A stretch of 64,000 nt of DNA from Sulfitobacter noctilucicola (GTDB lineage Bacteria > Pseudomonadota > Alphaproteobacteria > Rhodobacterales > Rhodobacteraceae), in contig NZ_JASD01000008.1 of NCBI RefSeq assembly GCF_000622385.1, positions 1,612,001 to 1,676,000 on the forward strand. Direction: 5' to 3'. Positions 9,309 to 17,150 of the stretch are shown here, one piece after another (the stretch's first letter is position 1; each line of letters begins with the position of its first letter). The translations under genes and the position numbers were made by a program. Under the pieces are notes generated by a model. The model was not told the DNA's origin. It ran no database searches and saw nothing but the letters and a program-made list of their open reading frames with translations.

Positions 9309-9734
9309 TCAGCTTTTCTTTTTCGGGGACAGTTCGTCGACGCTTTCCATGACGCGGGCCTTGATGACATCGAAAGATTCGACATTACCCTGACGCAGGA
9401 TCTCGGCCATTTCCTGCGTTGTCTGCAGAGTTGCATCAAACGTCTTTTTGGCTAGGTCCATCGGTGCCGACATCATCTTTGAGGTATCCGCACCCGATGA
9501 TTGGCTCTGCACAGAACTGGAAATATCCGCCATCGCCTTTTCCAGCGCTTCGCGCTGCTTTGCCATCAACGCCTGTGCACTGCCGGAGCTGACCTGCGCG
9601 GCGGCCTGGAGTGCCTGCAAATTCTTGCGGTGGTATTCCATCATGTCGTTCATGTCGGGACCGGGAATGCTCATCGAATTGCCGAAATTCTGAAACATAT
9701 CCATGAAAGGATTGCCGCTGCTTTTGTCCGCCAT
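9309..9734 (-). CDS. Phasin family protein (PHA granule-associated)
   Basis: This 141-residue protein is Gln-, Ala- and Ser-rich, predicted nearly all helical, and has a lysine-rich end (ELSPKKKS). The region around residues 30-120, starting near YHRKNLQALQAAAQ and continuing through TTQEMAEILRQGNVESFDVI, is the pattern of alphaproteobacterial phasins. Such proteins coat polyhydroxybutyrate granules and control their size. There is no signal peptide or membrane segment. The MaoC-like hydratase downstream on the same strand fits a storage-polymer role. The polymerase gene is not in the window. Confidence 0.85.
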   Translation of the reverse strand: MADKSSGNPFMDMFQNFGNSMSIPGPDMNDMMEYHRKNLQALQAAAQVSSGSAQALMAKQREALEKAMADISSSVQSQSSGADTSKMMSAPMDLAKKTFDATLQTTQEMAEILRQGNVESFDVIKARVMESVDELSPKKKS

Positions 9735-9870
9735 CTTATGTCCTCCGATAATTCCACCCGAATGTGCCGGACGGTTGGTGTATGCTAGGCGGCGCTGCGC
9801 CCTTAAGACAAGGCCGGATTTGAAAGCAGACAGACGGCCACGTTTCCGCGACCGTCATCTTCGTTTGCCT

Positions 9871-11250
9871 TTAGCCCAGAACGGAGGCGATCGCGTCTTT
9901 GGTTACACTGACCACATGATCCGCTTCATCCCGTGTGAGACAGAAGGGTGGTGCGAACCCGATGGTATCGCCTTGAGGCATTGCGCGGGCGATCACGCCG
10001 CGATCCAACATCGCGGCCACGACGCGGGGCCCTGTCTTATCGCCCGCATCAAAGAAGACACGGTCGTCCCGGTCTTTTACCAACTCAACCGCACAAAGCA
10101 TGCCTTCGCCGCGAATTTCACCGACATGCGCATGGTCACCCAAAGCCTGCGTCATTGCGTTGTTCAGGTGCGCCCCCACGGTGCCCGCGTTGCCGACCAG
10201 ATTAAGTGAATCCAGGAGTTTCAGGTTTGCCACACCGGCAGCGGCACCGATGGGATGCGCCGAGTAGGTCCAGCCGTGGCCCAATGGCCCGTTCTCATCC
10301 GTACCCTGTTCCAACACTTTCCACATCCGGTCCGATACAATCGAGCCCGACAAAGGCGCATAGGCCGAAGTCAAACCCTTTGCGATTGTGATCAGATCAG
10401 GCTTCAGGCCGTAATGGTCCGACCCCATCATCGTGCCCAAACGGCCAAAGCCGGTGACAACTTCATCCGCAATCAGAAGGATGTCGTGCTTTTTCAGTAC
10501 GGCCTGTATGGCATCCCAATACCCGGCTGGCGGCGGGACAATACCGCCGGTCCCAAGAACGGGTTCACCAATAAACGCGGCAATCGTATCCGCGCCTTCG
10601 CGCTCGATCAGCGCTTCCAGTTTGGACACGCAATCGGCTGTAAAAGCTGCCTCGTCCATGGAGCGGTCGTCGCGGCGATAGAAATACGGGGCCTGCGTGT
10701 GCACAACCTGCGACAGCGGCAGATCGAATTTATTGTGAAACAGCTCAAGCCCGGTGAGCGATCCCGTCATCAGGCCTGATCCGTGGTAGCCGCGCCACCG
10801 CGCGATGATCTTTTTCTTTTCCGGTCTTCCAAGGATGTTGTTGTAGTACCAGACCAGTTTGATGTTGGTTTCGTTCGCGTCCGAACCGGACATTCCGAAA
10901 TAGACATGGTTCATGCCTTCTGGTGCGCGTTCCGCCACCATGCGGGACAGGGTGATCGAGGCTTCGGACCCGTGTCCGGCGTAAGAGTGGAAATAGGCCA
11001 GCTCATGCGCTTGCGCGGCAATGGCGTCTGCGATTTCGGTACGCCCGTAGCCCACATTCACACAATAAAGCCCAGCAAATGCATCAAGCGACGTGTGCCC
11101 TTCGCGGTCTGTGATGTGAACCCCTTCAGCACCCTTGATAATCCGGTTTCCGATTTCGCGGCGGGCGAACTGGCCCAGATGGGTGGACGGGTGAAAAAAG
11201 TGATCGTGGTCCCATTGGGTCAATTGATCGTTCGTCATCGGGTTGGACAT
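9871..11250 (-). CDS. doeD: Class III aminotransferase, probable diaminobutyrate transaminase of ectoine degradation
   Basis: This 459-residue PLP enzyme has the omega-aminotransferase hallmarks: SGSDANETN near residue 120, the aspartate in IADEVVTGFGRLG, and the PLP lysine in LITIAKGLTSAYAP. The ATG at 11250 (MSNPMTNDQ) is chosen over an in-frame upstream start at 11292. The gene is divergent from doeA and doeB, with 147 bases between them. In ectoine catabolism a transaminase of this class (DoeD) converts the 2,4-diaminobutyrate made by DoeA and DoeB to aspartate semialdehyde, so the neighbourhood supports that role. By sequence alone it could also be another omega-amino acid:pyruvate transaminase. 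Confidence 0.75.
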   Translation of the reverse strand: MSNPMTNDQLTQWDHDHFFHPSTHLGQFARREIGNRIIKGAEGVHITDREGHTSLDAFAGLYCVNVGYGRTEIADAIAAQAHELAYFHSYAGHGSEASITLSRMVAERAPEGMNHVYFGMSGSDANETNIKLVWYYNNILGRPEKKKIIARWRGYHGSGLMTGSLTGLELFHNKFDLPLSQVVHTQAPYFYRRDDRSMDEAAFTADCVSKLEALIEREGADTIAAFIGEPVLGTGGIVPPPAGYWDAIQAVLKKHDILLIADEVVTGFGRLGTMMGSDHYGLKPDLITIAKGLTSAYAPLSGSIVSDRMWKVLEQGTDENGPLGHGWTYSAHPIGAAAGVANLKLLDSLNLVGNAGTVGAHLNNAMTQALGDHAHVGEIRGEGMLCAVELVKDRDDRVFFDAGDKTGPRVVAAMLDRGVIARAMPQGDTIGFAPPFCLTRDEADHVVSVTKDAIASVLG

Positions 11251-11397
11251 AATATTCTCCGGCAGCGCGTTCATTTGCGCCAACACCACCATGCCACAGA
11301 CACAAAGGAAACCCCCCGTCTGGTATTGAACGCTTGTCAGCCGATGAAAAACGCACCACGGTTTCCTGTGAAGCCGAACGATGCGAGGGCACAGGGT

Positions 11398-12582
11398 ATG
11401 ACCGATCCAGATGCAAATTTCACCACCGCAGAATACGAGGGGCGCATTGCCAGAACCCGCGCCGCGATGGAGCAGCGCGGACTGGACGCGATCTTTGTCA
11501 CCGATCCATCAAACATGGCGTGGTTGTCGGGCTATGACGGGTGGTCATTCTATGTGCATCAAGGCGTAATTCTGCGGCAGGAGGGGGAACCCGTCTGGTG
11601 GGGACGTGCGATGGATGCGCTGGGCGCCGAACGCACAGTTTTCATGACCCAAGACGGCAGCATCCGGGGATATGACGATACCTTTGTGCAAAACCCCGAC
11701 AAACATCCGATGCAGGAATTGACCAGACTTCTGGGTGAGCTGGGTCTGGAAAAGGCTCAGATAGGAGTTGAGCTGGACAACTACTATTACACTGCTGCAG
11801 CGCACCATTCCCTGACCAAAGGACTTGCGCGGGCGACCTTTCATGATGCTACGGGACTGGTAAACTGGCAGCGGGCGATCAAATCGGATGGCGAGATTAC
11901 ATATATGCGCCGCGCTGCGCGTATTGTCGAAGGGATGCATGCGCGCATTCTGGAATGCGCCGAGCCGGGGATGCGCAAGAACGACCTTATCGCGGAAATT
12001 TATGCGGCTGGGATCAAAGGGGCGGATGGCCACTGGGGCGACTATCCGGCAATCGTGCCGATGGCTCCCTCGGGAATGGATGCGACTGCACCGCATCTGA
12101 CGTGGGATGACAAGCCAATGCGCAAGGGCGAGGCCACGTTTTTTGAGATTGCAGGCGCGCACCGTCGTTATCAGTGTCCTCAATCACGCACGTTGTTTCT
12201 GGGCGATGTGCCGCAAAAGTATCGTGATGCGGAGGCTGCCGTGCTGGACGCTATGGACGCGGCACTTGAAAAGGCCAAGCCCGGCAATCAGGCCCAGGAC
12301 ATCGCCAACGCTTTCAACACAACGCTCAACAAGGCGGGGTTTGAGAAAGACAGCCGTTGCGGTTATGCGATCGGCATCAGCTACCCGCCAGATTGGGGAG
12401 AGAGAACAATCTCGTTCCGCCGGGGCGACACGACCGTCCTCCAACCGGGCATGACATTCCATTTCATGCCGGCGCTCTGGCTTGATGATGGTGGCCTTGA
12501 GATTACCGAGCCAATCCTGATTAATGACACGGGCCACGAATGTCTGTGCACAACGCCGCGCGAAATGTGGGTGAAGGCATGA
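11398..12582 (+). CDS. doeA: Ectoine hydrolase DoeA (M24 peptidase fold)
   Basis: This 394-residue member of the Xaa-Pro peptidase (pita-bread) family has the ectoine hydrolase N-terminus: RGLDAIFVTDPSNMAWLSGY, then DGWSFYVHQG. DoeA opens the ectoine ring to N-acetyl-2,4-diaminobutyrate in the cytoplasm. The frame is open far upstream, antisense to doeD; the ATG at 11398 gives the family's normal length of about 400. An ATG at 11344 would add 18 residues. The stop overlaps the doeB start (ATGA), so the two are translationally coupled. The usual M24 metal ligands are not well conserved, as is common for this subfamily (EutD). Confidence 0.88.
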   Translation: MTDPDANFTTAEYEGRIARTRAAMEQRGLDAIFVTDPSNMAWLSGYDGWSFYVHQGVILRQEGEPVWWGRAMDALGAERTVFMTQDGSIRGYDDTFVQNPDKHPMQELTRLLGELGLEKAQIGVELDNYYYTAAAHHSLTKGLARATFHDATGLVNWQRAIKSDGEITYMRRAARIVEGMHARILECAEPGMRKNDLIAEIYAAGIKGADGHWGDYPAIVPMAPSGMDATAPHLTWDDKPMRKGEATFFEIAGAHRRYQCPQSRTLFLGDVPQKYRDAEAAVLDAMDAALEKAKPGNQAQDIANAFNTTLNKAGFEKDSRCGYAIGISYPPDWGERTISFRRGDTTVLQPGMTFHFMPALWLDDGGLEITEPILINDTGHECLCTTPREMWVKA

Positions 12583-13568
12583 CGCAATCTGCCATTGTGC
12601 CGACAATCCCTCTGGATGCCGATGGTGTGCACCACGGTTTTCTGAAACTGCCTTATAGCCGTGATGACAGCGCGTGGGGTTCTGTGATGATCCCGATAAC
12701 AGTGGTTGGAAACGGGCAGGGGCCAACCGCGCTGATAACCGGTGCCAATCACGGCGACGAATACGAAGGGCCGATTGCGTTGCAGGAACTAGCGCTGACG
12801 CTAAGGCCTGAGGACATCACCGGACGTGTAATCATTTTGCCGATGATGAACCTTCCTGCGTTTGCTGCAGGCCTGCGATGTTCTCCGATAGATGGCTTGA
12901 ATATGAACCGCAGCTTTCCGGGACGCCCGGACGGCACCGTCACGCAAAAAATATGCCACTACATCGCAACAGTGCTGGTGCCGCAGGCCGACATCGTGCT
13001 GGATTTCCATTCTGGTGGGCGCACACTTGATTTCTTGCCCTTCGCAGCCGCGCACATTCTGGAAGATAAGTCACAAGAGGCTGCATGCATGGCGGCGATG
13101 CAGGCATTTAATGCGCCGTATTCTGTGCGGATGCTTGAGATCGACAATGTCGGCATGTTCGACACAGAGGTTGAAGAACAAGGCAAGGTCTTTGTCACCA
13201 CCGAACTGGGGGGCGCGGGCACAGCATCTGCAAAAACCGTTGATATCGCCCGCCGCGGTATCCGAAACCTCCTGATCCATGCAGGTATTCTGACAGGTGA
13301 CATCGATGTGCGAGAGACAGTGCAACTGGACATGCCGGACGCCAGCTGTTTCATTTTTTCAACAGAAGCTGGCATGATCGAATATCTCGTAGAGATGGGC
13401 GATGATGTGAAGAAAGACCAACCGGTTGCAAGGATTTGGCCAATCGACCGGACGGGGCAGGCCCCGCAGGTGTGTCATGCCGCGCGCAGCGGCGTGCTGG
13501 CTGCGCGGCATGTGCCGGGGCTGGTCAAGATGGGAGACTTTGTCGGACTGATCGCCGTCAGAGTTTAA
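12579..13568 (+). CDS. doeB: N-acetyl-L-2,4-diaminobutyrate deacetylase DoeB
   Basis: This 329-residue protein belongs to the succinylglutamate desuccinylase/aspartoacylase zinc family. The metal-binding start is visible as GANHGDEYEG (His and Glu ligands, about residues 53-62), followed by NMNRSFPG and the third-ligand region VLDFHSGG. DoeB removes the acetyl group from the product of DoeA. It overlaps doeA by four bases (ATGA at 12579), which decides its start. Its last 11 bases overlap the end of the convergent oxidoreductase gene. No ectoine transporter, EnuR-type regulator or DoeC dehydrogenase is adjacent. Confidence 0.88.
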   Translation: MTQSAIVPTIPLDADGVHHGFLKLPYSRDDSAWGSVMIPITVVGNGQGPTALITGANHGDEYEGPIALQELALTLRPEDITGRVIILPMMNLPAFAAGLRCSPIDGLNMNRSFPGRPDGTVTQKICHYIATVLVPQADIVLDFHSGGRTLDFLPFAAAHILEDKSQEAACMAAMQAFNAPYSVRMLEIDNVGMFDTEVEEQGKVFVTTELGGAGTASAKTVDIARRGIRNLLIHAGILTGDIDVRETVQLDMPDASCFIFSTEAGMIEYLVEMGDDVKKDQPVARIWPIDRTGQAPQVCHAARSGVLAARHVPGLVKMGDFVGLIAVRV

Positions 13569-14685
13569 CCCAAGCCGCATTGCGCGCCGAGGAACGCACA
13601 CAGGCGTCGATGAATTCAACGCCACGCAGACCATCCTCTATCGTGGGATACACGACACCTGGGGGCAAAGGCTTGCCGTTCCGCTTGGCCTCGATCGCCT
13701 CTGCCGCCTCGCTATAAATATTGGCAAAGCCTTCAAGATACCCTTCGGGGTGGCCCGGCGGAATACGGCTGAGCCGCGCTGCCGCATCGCCAGCGCCGGC
13801 CCCGTTGCGGGTGATGAGCCGTTTAGGTTCTCCGAAAGGCGTATGCCAAAGATAATTCGGATCTTCCTGCGCCCATTCCAGTCCGCCTGTCTCTCCATAA
13901 ACGCGGATGCGCAGCGCGTTTTCATTGCCCGGGGCAACCTGCGAACACCAGAGCATGCCTTTGGCTCCGCCTGCAAACCGAAGCATTACATGGCCGTTGT
14001 CGTCGACCTGCCTGCCTGGAACAAATGCGTCCAGATCAGCTGCAAGGCTTTCGACCTCAAGACCCGTTATGAAACGTGCGAGGTTATGCGCGTGGGTGCC
14101 GATATCGCCAGTTGATCCGCCTGCACCGGACCGCGCAGGATCGGTGCGCCACTCGGCCTGCTTGAACTCTTCGTGGTTGGTCAGCCAGTCTTGGGGGTAT
14201 TCCACCTGCACCACGCGAATTTTGCCGATCTCCCCGTTTGCAACCATTTCGCGGGCTTGGCGAACCATCGGATAACCGGTGTAGTTATGCGTAAGAACAA
14301 ACAGCGCATCGGATTGCTCAGCTGCTTTGGCAAGCTTTTTTGCGTCTGCGAGGGTCGAGGTCAGTGGTTTGTCGCAGATCACATGGATGCCACGTTTGAG
14401 AAATTCCCGTGCGGCGGCATAGTGCACATGGTTTGGCGTGACGATGGCCACCGCTTCGATCCCTTCCTTCAGCCGCGCCTCGCGGATCGCCATCTGTTTG
14501 AAGTCATCATATATGCGCGGCAGGCCAAGTGCCTCGCCCGATGCCTGTGCCTTTTCAGGCGTCGAGGACAGCGCCCCCGCCACAAGCTCATAACGGTCAT
14601 CAATACGCGAAGCGATGCGGTGAACCCCGCCGATAAAGGCGTCATTGCCGCCGCCGACCATGCCTAAACGAATTCTTCGTGTCAT
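13558..14685 (-). CDS. Gfo/Idh/MocA family NAD(P)-dependent oxidoreductase
   Basis: This 375-residue dehydrogenase begins with the nucleotide-binding loop MTRRIRLGMVGGG, followed by NDAFIGGVHR. The family's lysine motif appears as CDKPLTSTLADAKK and the second-domain GGSTGDIGTHAHNLARF is conserved. The ATG at 14685 has an AAGGA ribosome site and replaces a longer frame beginning at 14742. It is the most distal gene of a long sugar-uptake operon and probably oxidises a sugar, polyol or keto-sugar derivative. Pairing with a TIM-barrel isomerase/epimerase resembles 3-keto-sugar or inositol-type pathways (inference). Its end overlaps doeB by 11 bases on the opposite strand. Confidence 0.9.
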   Translation of the reverse strand: MTRRIRLGMVGGGNDAFIGGVHRIASRIDDRYELVAGALSSTPEKAQASGEALGLPRIYDDFKQMAIREARLKEGIEAVAIVTPNHVHYAAAREFLKRGIHVICDKPLTSTLADAKKLAKAAEQSDALFVLTHNYTGYPMVRQAREMVANGEIGKIRVVQVEYPQDWLTNHEEFKQAEWRTDPARSGAGGSTGDIGTHAHNLARFITGLEVESLAADLDAFVPGRQVDDNGHVMLRFAGGAKGMLWCSQVAPGNENALRIRVYGETGGLEWAQEDPNYLWHTPFGEPKRLITRNGAGAGDAAARLSRIPPGHPEGYLEGFANIYSEAAEAIEAKRNGKPLPPGVVYPTIEDGLRGVEFIDACVRSSARNAAWVKL

Positions 14686-14844
14686 CTGGATTTTCCTTTC
14701 AGAAATGGAAACACCCCGTTCTGAAAACAGAACGAGGTGCATCTTCTCTCACGGTCATCGGCATCCCTGCCTGTCCCGCACTTGTGAGTTTTTCGTGATT
14801 GTCTGAATAAATCATTAACCAAAACCCCTTTTGAGACCTCGGAT

Positions 14845-14962
14845 GCCTCCGGCGGGGATATTTGTAGAGAAAAGATGGCCAGGACGGCTCTCCAGTAACC
14901 TGCGACCGTCCTTTGTTGAGATGGCATACCATCTTTTCTCCTTAAATATCCCCGCCGGAGGC
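14845..14962. repeat. Inverted repeat pair, REP-like intergenic element
   Basis: The left arm (14845-14878, beginning GCCTCCGGCGGGGATATTT) and right arm (14929-14962) match as reverse complements at 31 of 34 positions, with a 50-base spacer. A related single arm occurs at 22123-22156 in another gap of the same operon. The element fills most of the 307-base gap between the isomerase and oxidoreductase genes, where no open reading frame of note was seen. It could fold into a large hairpin in the operon mRNA, or be a dispersed genomic repeat. Confidence 0.8.
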
Positions 14963-14992
14963 TCCCGAAGATTCTGCACTTTATTCGGCATA

Positions 14993-16051
14993 CTATTCGC
15001 CAATACCCAGCATCTTGCGATTTGCAGCCTCGTCGGTGCCACCATCCGCAAAGTCATCGAAAGCGCGCTCGGTCACGCGGATGATGTGCTCGCTGACAAA
15101 CTGTGCGCCTTCGCGTGCGCCGTCCTCAGGGTGTTTGAGGCAACATTCCCATTCGACAACGGCCCAGCCATCAAAATCGTTTGCTGCCATCTTGGAAAAC
15201 ACGGCACCGAAATCGACCTGACCGTCGCCCAAACTGCGGAAACGTCCCGCACGGTCAGCCCAAGGTTGATAGCCGGAATAGACGCCTTGCCGCCCTGTGG
15301 GATTGAACTCGGCATCCTTGACGTGGAACATCTTGATGCGATCCTTGTAGATGTCGATGTTGTCCAAGTAATCGAGGCATTGCAGCACATAATGTGATGG
15401 ATCGTAGAGCATGTTGCACCGCGCGTGATTGTCGACACGCTCCAAAAACATCTCGAAGGTCACGCCGTCATGCAAGTCTTCGCCTGGGTGAATTTCGTAG
15501 CAGATATTAACGTCGTTGTCCTCTGCGTGGTCCAGAATGGGCCGCCAGCGTCTGGCCAGTTCGTCAAAGGCTGTTTCAATCAATCCGGCAGGACGTTGGG
15601 GCCATGGATAGACGTAAGGCCATGCCAGTGCGCCGGAAAAGGACACGTGGTTCTTGATCCCCATGTTGGCCGACGCAGTGATCGCCTTGATCACTTGATC
15701 GACGGCCCATTCCTGCCGCGCCTTGGGGTTGCCGTGCACGCCGGGATCGGCAAACCCGTCAAAAGCGGTGTCATAAGCGGGATGTACCGCGACCAGCTGA
15801 CCCTGAAGGTGCGTAGAGAGTTCTGTCACCTCTACCCCATTCTCAACCGCCTGACCTTTGAACGTATCGCAGTAATCTTTGCTTTCAGCAGCTTTTGCCA
15901 AATCAAAGAGCCGTGCGTCCCATGACGGCACCTGGACGCCCTTGTAGCCACAATCGGCAGCCCATTTGGTGATTGCGTCCCAAGAGTTGAACGGGGCGTC
16001 ATCGCCGGCAAACTGCGCCAGAAACAACGCCGGTCCCTTTATCGTCTTCAT
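14993..16051 (-). CDS. Sugar phosphate isomerase/epimerase family protein (TIM barrel)
   Basis: This 352-residue protein is of the xylose-isomerase-like TIM-barrel family (COG1082). Metal-site segments are recognisable: CYEIHPGEDLHDG, LYDPSHYVLQ, KMFHVKDAEF and VVEWEC, which supply the usual Glu, Asp, His and Glu ligands. The ATG at 16051 lies after a GGGAGGA ribosome site; the longer frame start at 16066 is a TTG inside that site. It lies 28 bases downstream of the LacI gene in the polyol operon. It likely isomerises or epimerises an intermediate between the kinase or oxidoreductase steps. The substrate is unknown. Confidence 0.88.
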   Translation of the reverse strand: MKTIKGPALFLAQFAGDDAPFNSWDAITKWAADCGYKGVQVPSWDARLFDLAKAAESKDYCDTFKGQAVENGVEVTELSTHLQGQLVAVHPAYDTAFDGFADPGVHGNPKARQEWAVDQVIKAITASANMGIKNHVSFSGALAWPYVYPWPQRPAGLIETAFDELARRWRPILDHAEDNDVNICYEIHPGEDLHDGVTFEMFLERVDNHARCNMLYDPSHYVLQCLDYLDNIDIYKDRIKMFHVKDAEFNPTGRQGVYSGYQPWADRAGRFRSLGDGQVDFGAVFSKMAANDFDGWAVVEWECCLKHPEDGAREGAQFVSEHIIRVTERAFDDFADGGTDEAANRKMLGIGE

Positions 16052-16079
16052 GTATGATCCTCCCAAATCATAAGCCGTG

Positions 16080-17132
16080 CTAAGGCGGCATATTTTCCTT
16101 TAGATAAACGTCGATGCGGATGCGTTCCTGTGCCAGATTGATCGGCATCCCGTCGGTATTTGCCCGCATAATACGCACCGCGCTGCGTACCAGATGCCCA
16201 GCATCCTGACTGATCACCGCATCGAATCGTCCCTGCGCGAGCGCGCTGCGTGACAGGGGCGTCAGCTCGTGCGCGACAACCACGGGGCGCGGAATATCGG
16301 GGTGTGTCTCAAAGTAGCGCAGTAAACCGTCGTTCCCTGCCGCTGACGAATAGACACCGATCACATCGTGGTTTGCGACGAACGCTTCGGGCAGCAGGCG
16401 TTGTATTAGTTCGGGATCGTCACGGCCCTCAAGCGATGCAAGCACCTCAAGGTCCGGAAAATCCCGCCCCATCACTTCGTCAAATCCAAGTCGCCGCTCT
16501 AGGTGGTCGCGGGCCAGCATAGAGCCGGTCAGCACAAGGATCTTGCCCTGCTTCCTGCCGAGAAAGCGACCAAGAAGCTGTGCGGCGGTCCGTCCAGCGG
16601 CGATGTTGTCGACGCCAATATAGTTGTCCCGCTCGGAGCTGGGGATGTCTGCCACCAGAGAGACAACCGTGACGCCGTGTGCCTTGAGGTGGGCCACTGA
16701 ATCGCGCACTGATGGCGTCTCAGGCCCGAATATCGCAACGCCATCTACAGATGCCGGATCAATTGCATCAATGGCCTGGGCCAGAGCGATTGGATCGAAG
16801 GCGGCCACACGTACGAATGTCAGCTTGGTGCGTTCATGCCGCATGCTGCTATCGAGCATCCTGATCTGTGTCTCGAGCAGAGATAGAAACTCGTTCTCGT
16901 TCGATGGCAGGATAAACGTGAAGTTGTAAATCCGGCCACGGGCCAGATTGGCCGCAGCTGTATCGCGAACGTAGCCCAGTTGGGCAATCGCATTGTTGAC
17001 CTTTTTCACGGTCACTTCGCGTACGCCGGGGCGCGCATTCAGGACACGGTCCACGGTCGCAAGACTAACCTCAGCGACACGGGCAATGTCGTTGATTGTC
17101 GGGTTGGGAAGGGAATCACTATGCTGTTTCAT
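16080..17132 (-). CDS. LacI-family transcriptional regulator
   Basis: This 350-residue protein has the LacI helix-turn-helix near residues 11-35 (TINDIARVAEVSLATVDRVL) and hinge-helix region (DTAAANLARGR), then a periplasmic-binding-protein-like sensor domain. The ATG at 17132 has an AAGGA site. It sits inside the sugar/polyol operon between the kinase and the isomerase, so it very probably senses the sugar or its phosphate and controls the operon. The two palindromes with a central CG upstream of the binding-protein gene (24603-24648) suit a LacI-type operator. This pairing is inference. Confidence 0.93.
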   Translation of the reverse strand: MKQHSDSLPNPTINDIARVAEVSLATVDRVLNARPGVREVTVKKVNNAIAQLGYVRDTAAANLARGRIYNFTFILPSNENEFLSLLETQIRMLDSSMRHERTKLTFVRVAAFDPIALAQAIDAIDPASVDGVAIFGPETPSVRDSVAHLKAHGVTVVSLVADIPSSERDNYIGVDNIAAGRTAAQLLGRFLGRKQGKILVLTGSMLARDHLERRLGFDEVMGRDFPDLEVLASLEGRDDPELIQRLLPEAFVANHDVIGVYSSAAGNDGLLRYFETHPDIPRPVVVAHELTPLSRSALAQGRFDAVISQDAGHLVRSAVRIMRANTDGMPINLAQERIRIDVYLKENMPP

Positions 17133-17150
17133 CGCGTCCTTCTGGCGGTA

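Noticed and set aside
10783..11397. Long upstream extension of the doeA reading frame
   Set aside because: It is antisense to the doeD coding region and to the divergent gap; the protein family begins near 11398.
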